A stretch of 64,000 nucleotides of DNA from Pipra filicauda. Its lineage: Eukaryota > Chordata > Aves > Passeriformes > Pipridae. Below are positions 27,401 to 41,200 of the stretch, piece after piece (within the stretch, counting starts at the first letter, position 1; each line of letters opens with the position of its first letter). The stretch spans positions 541,078-605,077 of the forward strand of contig NW_024104553.1 of the NCBI RefSeq assembly GCF_003945595.2, given 5' to 3'. Position numbers and translations under genes: made by a program. The notes under the pieces are model-generated. The model was given only the letters and a program-made list of their open reading frames with translations, was not told the origin of the DNA and did not search any database.

Positions 27401-30400
27401 ATGCTCCTGCAGGGAGTCATACCAACACTAAATAATGCAAATATAAAGCAGGATAGCAATTCTGTATGGAAACATGTAGTCTTTTAACTGCAAACTTGGG
27501 TTTTCTTTTGTTTTGCTTTGACTAGTGCATTCTCATTGAAGCATTTTTTCTTCCGTTTAAGTTCTTTTTTAAAGGGAGCAGGGAAAAAAGGGAATGCTGT
27601 GCTTGGACTACCTGTCAAATCCTTTTTGATGGCTGTAAATGTATCAACACAGTCTGCTGATATGAATTGATAACTATTCTTAGTCATTCACTATGGCTTT
27701 ACTGAATATTAAGAAACCCATGATAAACAGTTTTCTTCCTGCTGGAGGAAACTACCTATCATTTTCAGATTATAGGGGGTTAATACAATAAAGAGTCAAC
27801 TAAATGTTAGTCCCAAAATATACAGTCTTGAACTCTGCAATCCTAAAAAAGCAGTTTGGTCACCATCTAGGAAAGTCACAAATATAGTACACTATATACT
27901 GTTTGCATATGACATCAGACCAAGAAAATCCAAGTAAGTTACAAACACGACAGAGCTCTCTTGTCAGTTCAGTAAGATTACCAGTCAAAGGACACAAAAC
28001 TTGCATGAAGTGAGACAGAGTATCATGCAAAGAGAAACACTATACCTGAAAGCAATCACAGAAAGTTTCACAGATATCAAGAATAATTCAGAAAGGACCA
28101 GCCTAGAGTTGTGATCTGTCCCATTACTCAGAAAGAGAGTACAGATCTTAAGTAGAAAACTAAACCCTAGAGCCTTATGCACCCATTTATGGCAAATGGA
28201 GACCCGTCACCTCATAAAGCAGGGTGTCCAGAGCTGCAAATTGATTTCTAAACATCACACCCATCTCTTTCCCAATTCTTCATGAAAAGAATCAAAGTTC
28301 AGAACTGGAATTTCATCCTAAGGTAAATTTTTGAAGTCTGGAAAGATCTCTCAGGATGGCGCTTTTTTTTTTTTTTTTTTTTTGGCTCCAGTTAATGGAG
28401 AAACTACTGGTGGGAGGAAAAGAGGCACCAGGTTTTTACTGCCAACTCTACTCTGGTCTTTGGAGAAATGAGTTACTTTTCAGGCCTATTCACCTGCCTC
28501 TGGGATTTGAAAGAGTGGGCATTATGTTTGCTAATAAAGTTGGTTAGGAGAGAGAGACAAGATAACAAGTAGTCACCAACCCCGAGATCTGTAAATAGGC
28601 TCATTCCGAAAAGGCTGCAAATGCACCAGGATATTAAGTAGCCAGTAAACTAATTTAAGATGGAGATAGATTGCTGCTGTGTAAAATTAAACATTACTAT
28701 GCTTTTTTCCCCCACTGAGATTACCTACAGAGCAGAGGCATGTTAATAAATCAGTTCCAGTGTATAACAAACTGGCATAAGAGAGTGTTTTACCAAACAA
28801 TTGAAAGCTCGTAGAGCTCTTAAGCTCTGTCTATAAAAGCTGCAAAGCCATTCCTGACTGTTCATCTAAATGTTTTGCACATCTCTGCCCAGGTGAAGTG
28901 GTATTGCATTTCCCCCTCTTTACAACTACAAAGCTTTTTCTGAAATCAAACTCAGACCCATCTCAATGGAACCTAGGACTGAGAGGGTTTTAGCCAACCT
29001 GAACTGGATATGGAGAAGAGTATAAATATTTCCTGCCTGTCACATAATTGGAGAGCATTCCTGAATTTCTCCCTCTTCAACTCTTCTCCAGACTTTTCCT
29101 CTGTTCTGCTCTACAGCATCGAGGAGCCCTAGCTGGCATTTAGACAATGGTAACACTGCCACACACAGTAGGCAACAGCAGGAAGGAAGGCATTATGCTG
29201 AATTTTATGTCAGGACTAGAAGGCTCTTTATTACATGATTTTCTTCTTTACAGCTCCCAACAGAGCAGCAAATGCATACATTAGACTGTAAACCTCTACA
29301 GTGCAAGCTATGCAAATCACAAATATAAAGACATGTAATGTTCCCTCATGGTGATCCAGCATCATCAGCACAGTCGACAGGGGATCCATTATTGCTTTCA
29401 GTGGCATGTCTCTGCTAGCAAAGGACTTCTCCTTTGCTTGGGTTGTACCCCCCAGTCCAAGTAGCCTCAACAGCCACTGCTAGATAAGGGACCAGCAGCT
29501 CATTTTGTCACAGAGATGCCGGCATGAAAGCTGACCCACACGATTGCGTAAACAAAGCCTTGCAAAGTCATTCCCAAAGGTTCTTGTCTCCGGCTGGAGG
29601 TATCTTGGAGCTGGTGGTTGAGCTAAGCCCTAGAGAGTGGGAACTGCAAATGCTTGAGGGGAACTTCATGCTTGCATAACAGTTAGCCAGTGATTAGTGG
29701 CTGGAAATTACCTTTTAGTCAGGAGAAACTGAAAGGGATTCAGTGAAAGAGATTTTCTGAGGAGAGGGCATAGCTAGCAGAAGGGACCAGGGGTATCTCT
29801 CAGCACTCCCAATGCAAGACAAATATATTCTCAATATAAGTAGACTTATTAAAGAAATTTGAGAAGATGAACAAAAGAAGTGCCAAGACAACTGTTACCC
29901 TTGACTTGAGGGAGAATGAAGCCACAACAAAATGAGTTTAATGATCCTAGAGGACTTAACTTTATTCCTAGCAGGGGTTTTGCAACAGAAATGAGTTCTC
30001 TGCTCCTAATGTGTACAAAAATGCCCAGTGCTGCTGTGTCAACACCATCATGGAGTGCATGATAATCCAGTCTTGAGTTTTGGGGGGACCCTAAACTGTG
30101 GTTTCTTGCTTATTTTCCCACCTGAGGACTGAAAGGAGATGTGGAGGCAAAAGAGAGGCACATATACCATTGCATGGGAATGCCTGTAATTCAGGACAGA
30201 GGTGGCATTTTTCTGATGTTAGGGATGTTTGTGCCTCTTGCAGCACCTGCAGGAAAACAGCTCACACGTTTCCTCACACTTGAGCAAGCAGATTCACTGA
30301 CTGTGAGAGATGCTGTTGGAAGACATTTCACTAGAGGAAAACTGTCTTGTGAACTAATGAGGAGCCCTGGATGCTGAAATGAAATGATCAGTGGCACATA

Positions 30401-31155
30401 ATTTCTTGTTAAGAGGCATTTGCCTCCTGAAGGCCATATTAATGGAGTAGAACTGGGTGTTGATTTGGTTATCCTTCACTTCTAGGTATAGAGGTATCAT
30501 TTTCCACAGGCAGGCAGGCTGCATGTTAATGATCTTTCCTTGCAGGGGCTCAGAGGCAGCAAGCACTTGCAGAGATCCCTGCCACAGACAGCTAATCAGA
30601 GAAGTCAGGGCATCCTCGTGGAGACAGAGCAGTGGAAGGAGGCAGCTCTCCCAGCCATTTCTGCTACAGAGGGAGGATTTAGCCCATGTCTATATGGTGC
30701 TGAGGCCACAGTGAAAGTGTTCCTGGGAGCTCAGGGTGAACTCAGCAAGTGCTCTGGGAGCAGTGTAGGAACACATCATTGGAGATGAGTTAGGTCTTCA
30801 CATATTGCTCTGTGGGTTAGAGCACCCACAATTTCCAGTGGGTTCTGATGATGTTAGAGAACACTTGGCCATAAAACAAGATTTGGAAAGGTAACTGTCC
30901 ATATGGAGAGGTGGCATTTGCTGATGCAAAGCTATATTGTCAGCTCTGGCAAAAATACTCTCAGGACAGTAGCCAGAGGACCTAATAGTGACAGTAGAGA
31001 TGTCAGAGCAGCAGCAATGAATGTGTAAGGAGGAGAGGCAGGGAGTATGACTGGTTTGTGTGAAACTGCAACTCTTGAGAGGCACTGCTGCAATGCACCT
31101 GCTGAATAAATATACCATTTGTCTGTACTGCACTTAGAGTTTCAGATGTGAGTTG
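24426..31155. other. Intron, mostly unremarkable
   Basis: It contains a CAG run at 25339-25355, the TATA/AATAAA pair at 26571-26777, and a 21-T run at 28363-28383, which is a poly(A) tract on the transcribed-sense strand. No further gene or complete repeat was recognised. Confidence 0.5.
26571..26777 (+). promoter_or_regulatory. TATA box and poly(A) signal pair, possible LTR remnant
   Basis: A consensus TATAAAAGGG at 26571-26580 is followed 195 bp later by AATAAA at 26772-26777, in LTR-like order. No TG/CA ends with a TSD could be found, and no sister copy was recognised in the window. It may be a decayed LTR or coincidence. An unrelated-looking 177-codon open frame on the minus strand overlaps it (26665-27198). 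Confidence 0.35.
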
Positions 31156-31160
31156 GTATG

Positions 31161-31786
31161 TGTGCTGGTTTAAATGTAAACCAGCAGGGGAAATGAACTC
31201 AACTCAAAAGAGAGATTATAAGTCAGAATAACAATTTAAGAAAATACAATAAGTACAATTATACAGACAAACAATTGGTTTTAACCCACAAAACCCAAAT
31301 ATATAACCCAGCACCTTGGGGCATGAACAGAGTGGTGTTCTTTGGGCCTCCTGAGTCCAAAGGAAAAAAGTGAGGGGAAAACCTGTTGGTGAGAGTGCTG
31401 TTGCAGTCTGGTCAAGAGTGGTGATTGCAGTCTGGTCAAAAGTGGTGATTGCAGTCCAGTTGAGGGTGGTGGTCTCGGTCCAGTTGAGAGCGGAGAGCTG
31501 CAGTCTGGTTGAGAGCGGTGAGCTGCAGTCTTCCTCTGGAGCCCACGAGTGGTAAAAAGGTTCCAAAACTCCAAGTTTATATATTCTCCAGTTCAGGCAG
31601 GAATGCTCAGTCCCTCCCTCAGAGCGGGGAATTCCATAAAAGGGTATGAGGACAGGAACATCTTCCTATCTCACAGGCCTCTACTGACAACAGTTTCTGG
31701 GAAATGGCATGGAAGGCCATAGAATACACAGTCCTGAGCTACACCCATCCAGTGATGAATTGGTCCCAGCTGTTCTAACTAGGACA
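31161..31786 (-). mobile_element. Solo LTR family A, copy 2
   Basis: A 626-bp element, homologous in reverse orientation to 2085-2773. On the minus strand it starts TGTCCTAGTT and ends in AACCAGCACA. It is flanked by perfect 5-bp TSDs, GTATG (31156-31160 and 31787-31791). The TATA box (TATATAA) is at 31583-31577. The poly(A) hexamer kept in copy 1 is changed here to a CTTAAA-like sequence. Between them lie about five imperfect 24-bp repeats (31402-31523). It is in sense with SYNDIG1. Confidence 0.9.
31402..31523 (-). repeat. 24-bp minisatellite inside LTR family A copy 2
   Basis: About five consecutive units of 24-25 bp, each beginning TGCAGTCTGGT or a close variant on the plus strand, start at about 31402, 31426, 31450, 31474 and 31499. 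The unit corresponds to half of the 51-bp duplicated block in copy 1, so the two copies show different states of the same array. Confidence 0.85.
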
Positions 31787-34700
31787 GTATGCCACAACCC
31801 CACAGCTCTGAAAGATGGACCCTGCCCTACAGAAAGTCACTGATGTGCATCCCTCATCTTTGTCTCAGGGGCATCAGGGTCTGGTATGACAGGTTCTGTA
31901 AAAAGGTATGATAACAGACCCCTTCTTCTTCACCAGTTTTTGTTCTAAGGCCTGCCTCTCATACTCTGGATTTCTGGCAGATCACCTTTCTTTCTAGGAG
32001 CTATATTTTTGACTGTTCAACCTGACACGTTCCCAGTCACAGATGTCAACCATCAGGGATGCTCTAGGGCTTTACTGTTCCCAGTGAGTTCAACCAGTGG
32101 TTCATGAGAGCCGTTAGCTCTGAAAAGTAGTTCACTAAATCTAAAAGTCATCAAAACCAACACATGACAAAAGTGTTGTAGGAAGCGATGTGACCCTTAC
32201 TTGATGCCACATGGCATTGAAATCATTCACATTGATTGCCTCTCCTTTCAGACCAAGGGTGACATACAGAAATGAGTAAAGAATTTCTTAGTACTACCCA
32301 TTCTTTTAGAGATGTTTGTCTCTAATATGGTTTTCTTGTTTACCATTCTGAGTAAGAACATGTTGTGGCAGACGGATGGGCAAAATGAACTTAAAGGTCT
32401 TTGCCATGCATAATGTCTAGGATGTTATCAGTCAGAAAAAGAGGAGATGAAGAGTTTGAATGGAGCTAAAAAGACATGACATCATGGTTCTGTTTCCTTT
32501 CTTTAGACTTAGTAATAAACTAAATTACGCTCAGCCATTTATTATTAACAAAAAATCTTTAACTTGCTTTCTCCAAAATATGTTTCCCCTCCCTCTTAAA
32601 TCAATTCACTAGAGAAAAGCAAGAGGCTTTCTCTTGTATACGCAAAGCAGAACAATTTGGCCTTTGAGCAACTAATAGAATTTCAGGTATCACAAATGAA
32701 TCAGCAATGTCTCAGCCATAGGTACATTCTAACACCAACTAAAATACTTAACTGCTGCCATTAGCAGCACTTCTTGTTCTGGCTGTTTAGCTGAACATCC
32801 CATTCTGCTGGGTTGGCTAAAATGCCCTGGTGAGACCCTCTCGGCATGGTTGTTTATGTCTTTTAGAGTACTGCTCTCTCTATCTTATTTTATTTTTAAG
32901 ATGAGAGGTCAGGATTTCCCTCAGTGGACTTTATGGCACAGTGAAGCTCAGAGTGATGCAGTTTCACATGAAGTTGTATTCACCAAAGGGGCCTGAACTG
33001 ATTCAAGGACTCTGCATCATTTGTGAGTGTTACAGACAGGGGCTCACTGCCCCCACCCTCCCAGCATGTCTCTCCTTTCTCCACTGTCTTGGAGCATAGC
33101 AGGCCTTCCTCCCGGCACAGCCTGTTCCCTCCTGTCAACTCCTAACCACAGTCCTGTTCCAAGTCTTTGATGCAGAAAAGGAGGATCAGAACCCCATGAG
33201 TGATGGAAGGAGGAGCATCTTCTGCTTCTCCTACACTCTAATGTTGCTTGAAGCACTGCCTCCTTACAAGAAGGGATTTGAGACAAAGACACAGCAGATG
33301 GTGGCAACCGACTAGGAACTGGAGTTTCATGTGTAAATGCTTGCTAAAACAATATAGGGATATTGGAGAGTAATTCACCTTTTCTTCATAGACTACCCCT
33401 TCACTGCTGACAGCTCAGTGACCCTTGAGCACAGGTCGTGTTTGTTGACTTGCCCCTTTTAAAATGCTGGCAATGAAGAAAGAACTTCCCAGCTCATGTT
33501 AAGGTTGCTGTTTTGATTTTTCTTCTCTGCTTGTCTCCTGAAACAGATCCCATGATTCCCTTATGCATGTGGTGCAAAGAATAAATAAGAAGTTGCTATA
33601 TATAACAGTGTTTGCTTCTGTAGCTGTAGGGCTGTACAACCGACCTCAGAGAAGTCATACCTAAACATCATGTCTTACTGGGCATTTTGTCTTCCCTACA
33701 TTGATAGAGCTTCCTAATCAAAATCTTTGCCCCATATAAGGCCAGACTGTCCTTTTCCTCCTTAAGTCTTTCTTTGTCCTTGCTGCTTTGCACCACTCAC
33801 ACCAATACCATTCACACCCTTCCATGTGTTACTGCACAGAATGACCCCATCTGCTGAAGGTTTTTTAACCACAGTAAAACCCTGGTTTTGGTGTTCACAA
33901 CCACAGGCTGAAGATAAAAAGCAGACACTAAACACCAAACTCTGCAAAGCATCTTCCTAATCTACCTCTGCGACCAAGTAGGAGGATATACCAAAATGGC
34001 AAGATAGCAAGTAGGTCTCCTGTTTAAAGGAGTAGGTGTCCATTTGCCCCTGCTGCTGAATAACTCTTCTGAACCAAGCAGGTTTCAGGTCCTATGTCAC
34101 CATCTTGTAAGAGTCCAGACATTACAACTCACCCTACCTGCACCTCCCCCCGACAGGAATGCCTTCCCAAATTAGCGATCCATGTCTCCAGGAGACATCA
34201 TGCTCCAAATATCATTGCTCTAGGGAGAAAGGTAGGTACCTGTCATCAGGGCTTTGAAGGCAGCAATGGGCTGTGCCCACTGGTACAGGACACTGCCCTG
34301 CCTTAGTGTCACCCCTGGCATCCTGTTCCCCTTTCATAGTGGGGTGACCCTGATCTTGCTGCTCCCTGATGCCTCTGAGCAAGGGAGATCATCAAGAAAG
34401 TATTTTCATGTGATAAATGAAAATTTGTGTGAAAAAAAGGTATTATATAGCCTACCAAAGTTTTACACTCAGATTTACCTGTGCTTATGGAATCAACTTA
34501 ACGTTATTCTCACTGCTGGTATAATTCCCTGCTCCATCCAGTCACCATAAAATGGAAGGTCTGGGATGCCTAGTCTGAACTAGACAACATTTCCTCTCCT
34601 ATTCAGCTTCTATTCCATGCTCCTTATTCAGTAAAATAAATACCAGGTACAAGCACATATAGTGAAGACTCCAGGTTGGTGAGGTACAGGCTAATAGATT

Positions 34701-36853
34701 AAAAGAGAAGCTGAACATACTGGAAGGGTGATTTAAATGCTGACAATACTGTCACCACCCTGTTCTCATACTGGAGATAGTAGATGATGCACATCCTGCC
34801 AAAGAGATTTCACAGAGGTTGTAATTTTCCCTCGTGCAGAGCTATGACAGCAATCTCTCCGCTTAATTGGCAAATGCTGAAATATGTCACACTTCGTAGG
34901 AGGTAAATTATTCTGGCCTTATCAAATAATTTTCAAACATGCTGTTTCCTTTGTGGTCACAAAAACATTACAGCCTCAAATCCACAAGGGAGCTCTTGGG
35001 GGGGTGCAGGGGAGGGATTCTGTGGTAATAGCAGAGCTCTCTAGCAAAACAGCAAATGCAGGGAAACAAATCTTTGCTCCAGATTTTCCTGTGACATTGC
35101 TCCCTGTGAAATTGTTCAGATCTGGCTGACTTTCCAAAATGAGTGGAAGCAGCTATTTCCCCCAAATCACATTATGGCAAAGAGCAAGTAAACATAACCT
35201 ATCTGATTTCACATACAGTCTTACTCATCTCCCCTTTCCTGAATACTGGAAGTGGCCATCTGCCCAAAACAAAAGCTCCCCCAGCTGCAACTAGAGCTGT
35301 AAGTCTGATACACAATGTTGAGAAAAGTTTAGATTCCCACTGCTTGATCCTTTTTCTCCTAAATACATCCTGAATATATATGCTTGATGCCAAACTGTGG
35401 CATCTTTTATATCTAAAGCTAGAAACCTCAGCTATGACTCTTGATGGATAATTCTACATGAGGACTGTGGAGTAAGGCCATGGAACTAGGAGGCAGAAAT
35501 GCCACAAGCCTTCATATACTTATATGTGTATTTATGTCTTTATTTAGGCCTGATAGGAAGTGTGGGTCCTGCAGGTTGAGAATAGAGATAATATGAGATC
35601 AGAGGCAGACCTGGAAGGAAGAATGATCTTGCACTGGAGGCTCCAACCCTGTTTGCCAGCTCTGTAAGCCTGGAAATGAAGTAAAGAGCTAGGCAGCAAA
35701 GCCAGAAATGGGATGATGAAAAAGTGGATGGGAGCCCAACATAAGGACAGCCTTCAGTGGGAACAGGAAGTGCTTCACAGGTCCCCATAAGCCTGCCTGC
35801 ATTGGCTAGCCTAGCCTGTGCAGAAATGTAGAGATGATGGCTATTTCTCTTCCTTCCCACTGTTCACCTCCCTTTTAGTTGTTGCACTCCCATGAAGGAC
35901 CCATTTGACTACCTCGATTGCCTTTGTTGTGCAGAAACCCTCCTGAATGCCTACTAAACATGATACCACTGACTAACTCTTTCCTCCCTCTTTCCTAGGT
36001 GGCCTTCTCTGATGTGCCAGGTGACCAGAGAGAACAAAAATCTCTCAGCCTCCATGAGTTTGCCTTTGACACTTTTTACCTATGAAGTGACTAATGAATA
36101 TAGGGTTGCATTTTTCAGTGCTGATGAACAACTTGGCAGCTTGAGTCCCACTGGCTTTCAATGTGATCTATGTTCCTCTACTCCTCTATGATTTAAAGAT
36201 AAGCAGAAATGTCCCTGGCATCAAATGACAGGCACAGATCTCAGCAGTGCAAGTGGCATGCTTCCATTGCTGCATCTAGCAGGATGCTGATTTCTCTTTC
36301 AAGTTAATTGTAACAGAGCATGCCAGTATATTTGTGCTTCCTGCAGGACAGATTACTCCCTTCTACACATACTCTTTTATCTGGGAAGACATTTTCTACT
36401 ACAAAGGACTTTGATACTAAGCTTAGATTACAGAGATGGGCTGCCTGAAGTATGCTGCTTTAATTAAAACAGTATAACTTCTGCTTGCAATTAATCCCTA
36501 AGGGATTTTGAAGATTGGATCATTCATTTATCCTGGGCCACAGTAAATGAGAAATGTCCAATTCAAGGAGTCCTGGACCCAAGGGGCAGAGAGAGCAACA
36601 AGAATAGCAAAGCATGGAAAAGGGAGTTGCAGAGTGGTCAGAGTGTCCTAGTCATGATCCCCTTCCAATGCCATGTATTTTGTTCTCTGTAGATGAAAAG
36701 GAAGCAAAATTCGGGTTCAGGCAAAACCAACTCCATGCCAAACCTAGAACAAGCACAGTTAGACTTCAAATATACCTACTGCTGCTTTGTACACTGACTG
36801 ATGAAAGAAATCGAACTGAAACCTATGCCACTAGTAAATGTATTAGAGGTTGA

Positions 36854-36870
36854 ATATATATATATATAAA
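36854..36870. repeat. (TA)n microsatellite
   Basis: A short run of alternating TA followed by a further AT-rich stretch (AAAATATATAAAT). Confidence 0.8.
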
Positions 36871-38232
36871 ATATATAAATGCAGGAGAGTACAAGTTCTT
36901 CCAAGAACAAGCGAGTGATATCACTGTAGTATTTCTACCACAGGTTGTTCCTCCTACCAGGGGAGTAATGTCCCCTCTCAGTGCATTGGTAAATCTACTT
37001 GATGCACTAAGGAACCCTCAGAAATGAACACTCTAGAAATTCACTGCGTTTACACATCCTCTTTCCTGAATACTGAAAGTAATTGCTTGCCCGAGCATGG
37101 TGTGTTCCGGGTGTCCAGCAGTCATGGATGCTTGGGATCCTAGAGGAAGGCATTATCTGCAGAGAGCTGCATCATCAGGAGATGCAGGAATGCTCTTATA
37201 ACCTTCCCAAGATGAAGGCCTTTCTGATCCTGAGACCCCAGTCCCCTCAATGAAGGAGAGCCCTGTTATGCCCCATTTAGACATACTGTGCACGGTTGAC
37301 TTGGGTCTCATGTTTACATAGAAATACAGGAAATCTGAACTGAGACATCCATCCCATGCCACAATGAACAGTTGCTCCCTGAGTTCACCTTGAATTTTGT
37401 TTAACTGACACTTCATTCTTCTCTATTTTCAATACTTCTGCTCAGTAACTTTAAGAAATGGATGGAAAGCATAACACTCCACTTGCAGTTCATGAGAAAA
37501 AAACCCAGGTAAATAATATTACCAATTCCCCAGGCTGAATCCAACACCCTGAAATACTCTGAGATTTCTTGATGTTAATAAAGAAATTAAGAGGAACTAG
37601 TGCTGCTCATTTCTTTTCCAGCATACAGCTGTTGAAAACCTCTATGATGATCTGTTTTCCCATCAGAAGACATATGAAGTGTGTATTATGGTTTTGTTGT
37701 TTTTATACAACACAGAAGTAAATAGAAATGGGGGAGGGAGTCATAAGGCATCACTTCCATGCCACAATTAGAATATCTATCTGAAGGTTTTAAACAAGGT
37801 TGATGGGGAAAAATTGCTGAAATGTTGACAGAACAAAGATATGTTAAGAATAAGAGCCAATGTCCATGGGATTTGAATATTCATTTTCACTGTGGGGATA
37901 CTGAAAGTCCTGGGAAACAAGAAATTTGTATTCTCAACTATACAGCGATGGTCACAGGATAAGCTGGTCTTCACCACGTTTAACAAAGTAAAGCTTTCAA
38001 GTATGTAAGACAAGCAGAAAGCACATCAGAAAAGGCCCAGGTGATCCTCAGAGTGAGTCCAGCTTAAGCTTAAGCTGAACCAACCTGTCACAGCTGCGAT
38101 TCTGGGTGGATGTGCTGAAGCTGAAGGGTTAGCATAGACAATTTGGACAGTCTTGGGACCAATACTGTGACAAGGTCCCCTGAGGTCTCTGAAGCTGTTG
38201 TTTTAAAATAGCTTTTGTGTAAGTGAGGGCAC

Positions 38233-38254
38233 CTAATTAATTAGGATTAATTAG
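38233..38254. promoter_or_regulatory. Homeodomain-type site cluster (candidate)
   Basis: The 12-bp perfect palindrome CTAATTAATTAG at 38233-38244 contains TAAT-N2-ATTA, the spacing of a paired-class homeodomain dimer site. It is followed immediately by GATTAATTAG. Function is inferred from motif knowledge only. Confidence 0.3.
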
Positions 38255-41200
38255 TCATAGCTTGTAGAAACCTGCTCACAACAATGCCAGCAGTGAGACA
38301 AGGTCAAGGAATGAGGACACATTCAGAACGATTACTGAGTGTGGTGTCTTGAATGAAATACAGAAAGCTCAGGCTGGGACAGTTACTATTTAAACTAGTA
38401 CAAAGGCCCGCGTGCCTCTGGACACCAAATCCCATTTCCTGGGTTATCACACCTGGGAGGATTTGGAATGTACTCTCTCTGCCATTATCAGACCTTCAGT
38501 CCCCATTGTGAAGGGGGGACATGACTCTTTCTAGAGATTCCCCATCAGATGAATGAGCAACAAAAAGTGCAAATCCCAGCCACACAAGGCTCCCTAAACA
38601 AAACTAGGAAGAAAAGTTTTGCCTTTCCTGATCCCATCACATTTCTACACCTCTTGTTAGAGACAGTAGCTGTATAAGAAGAGATCCCACTTGGGAATAT
38701 ACCTCATGGTTCTGGGGCAGACACATCCATTGGCCACCTTTGGGACTGGAAATTCTGGGTAACAGCTGATTTGAATTGCATCCTTTCTCCTGGACTTGAT
38801 GAAGCACTCACTTCAAGGAAAGCAGGATGAGGAATAGGGTAAAGCAGGGACTGCCAATTCCATCCTTCTTGGACGATGTTGTGAAATCTCTTGGATGGGT
38901 CTTGCCCATCCTCTTGGAGGAAGCTGTGTCCCTCTGTGAACATGTGTGGACTTGCATTCACACAAGCAGTGCTGACTCTTTCACACGTCTTGGAAATAAT
39001 ACAAGAAATGGCAAGATGTGGAAATGTCCTCCATAACTCATTGCCCATTGCATCCCATAATGAGTGTATTTTCATAGTAACCTGGCATGGGGGAAGGGAG
39101 AAGAAAGATTTTCCCAGTATGAAAAAGTTAGTGGTTTTTTTTCACTCCAAAATACTACACTAGTTTTATTACCAAAAGTACATCATGTGTCTTGATAAGT
39201 GCATTTGTCCTGCCTACCTCTGTGGATAGACCTGAAGGCAAAGCATCCAGCAAATGCTATTGTTTATATCAGGAAATAGTGTTAGGAAACAATGTGATAC
39301 TATTAGAAAATTAACTAATCTTTTATTTCTTAGAGAAAGATTTCAACCATTTCAGGCACAAATAAAACAAGGACTAGAAACAGGGTACCACAGAGACTGG
39401 TACGAGGCAGGGTCAATATTGAGGTCAGAGCTATGGAAGGAGGACGGTACCTATACATCTGTATGCCACAGAAGCCTGAATTTCTACTGGCTGCCTCAGG
39501 GAAACAGTTTCTACTGGGCTCAATATTTTGTCCAGAGCCATGGGAATAAAGTACAATCTCTCCATCTGCTTTAATGGAACAGGTTTATTTGTTGCTGCTC
39601 TTATTGACTCTTGACCTTTTTGGCTGGCACAGAGTTTAACTTTAAAGAAGTCCCCCAGGGCACTGCCACTAGTCAAAACATCTGTCTTGTACTACACTAC
39701 CTTTCAGGGTTCCATGATTTGACTCCTTCATATGTTTTAGCTTTTACTTGAATAAGTGAAACTTATTGCACTCAGTGGCACTCAGTGGCAAAGTCTGTAG
39801 GCTCACTGTCAGGACAGCCACAGCAACCATTTGCTCTGGAGGAAGACCTCAGTGCATAACCACTGAGAAGGTGCATGGTGCTCAGGAAGAACAGATGAAA
39901 ACCAAGAGTCTTTCCCCCTCCTGCCTCAGATATTTTATCAGTTTTTACAACAGTTGTGTTCCTTTCCCAGGTTCTGCCTTGCAGTGGGCCCCCCTTTTCG
40001 TATGACAGACAATTCAGTGTTTATTTTAGGCTGAAGAGCATAATCATTACTTGTGGAAGTGCCATGCCCAGTTTTAGATGAAAACTGCACAGCCGCAGGT
40101 AGATCCTAGTCCCTTCCTTTTCAGCTTGTTCTTGTAGTTCACCCCAATATAAATATATAAAACCTTGATTTCTTTCCTACTGCTGGGAAGTCAGTCAATT
40201 CAATGAGGAGTTGTCTGGCAGGCATATTTGGGTGCCTAGCTCACAAGATTCAAATCTTCAAAGTGTTTTTCTGCAGCCTATTTGGAAAAGATATGTAGAT
40301 TGTAATCAGAAGTTATCAACTCCCTTTGCTGTGCATTCAAACAAAGCAGTAATTCAGTGGTCCTCACCAAAACAGCTGCTAAGAGATAACAGGTTGTGTA
40401 TTCAAGATCAGAATACAGCCCTTGAGTCTCTGGTACATGATGTTAATCTCTCAGAAGAAGGAAAAAACCCTGAGTATTCTGCAGAGCGATAAAAGGCTAA
40501 CCTTAAGTCTTTACTGTTGAAAACATTCATTCATTTACTGCCGCATAGACTAAACTTCAAATGTGTGTGCCTGTATTCATTTATTTTTTTTAAAAGGGTG
40601 GTGCCACAGCCTGAGATGAAAGAAAAGTCTCTCATATAAACAGCACCCAAAGAACTATTCTAGAGAAACACCCTGTTCTCCTACCCACAGAAGAATTCCA
40701 AGGAGATCATTTAGCACTTTGAATGTGAGGAGTTTTGACACATCACCAGGCTTCTGAAGCAGTATCTAAAGCTTTTTGGCCTTTCTGATAATGGAAGCAG
40801 CCATCGGAATAGCCATAATGAAGGGACCATGTTCCATTTCCAGACCTGCAATGAGGTCTCTTCTTTTCTTATGCCTCTTTCAGCAGGGCAAAATAACTAG
40901 GGAAGTGCAAAATCATGTGGACTGGTTTTGTTCTAGGACTGGGAGCATGCTCCTTCTGTGCCCTCTCCTGGAATATATTTCATCCTGGACACTCTGCAGA
41001 TGCAAAAAAATGAAGTATTTAGCTGAGATATGTGAAGATTATTAAGAAAAGCCTCTCCATATTCCTGACAACGATTCTAATTCCATATCCCTACTAACAA
41101 AATGCATCCTTTCTGTCTAAACTAAAAAAACCCAACCCATTAAAAAATCCACTGTCTAAGACTAAAAAATTGTTTAAACTTAGTCAGAATTGCCTAAATG

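Noticed and set aside
31216..31574. Overlapping minus-strand frames with repeated Leu-Asp-Gln-Thr-type units
   Set aside because: They translate the 24-bp minisatellite within LTR family A copy 2.
38060..38077. 18-bp palindrome as a transposon terminal repeat
   Set aside because: No partner repeat, target duplication or transposase-like frame was found nearby.
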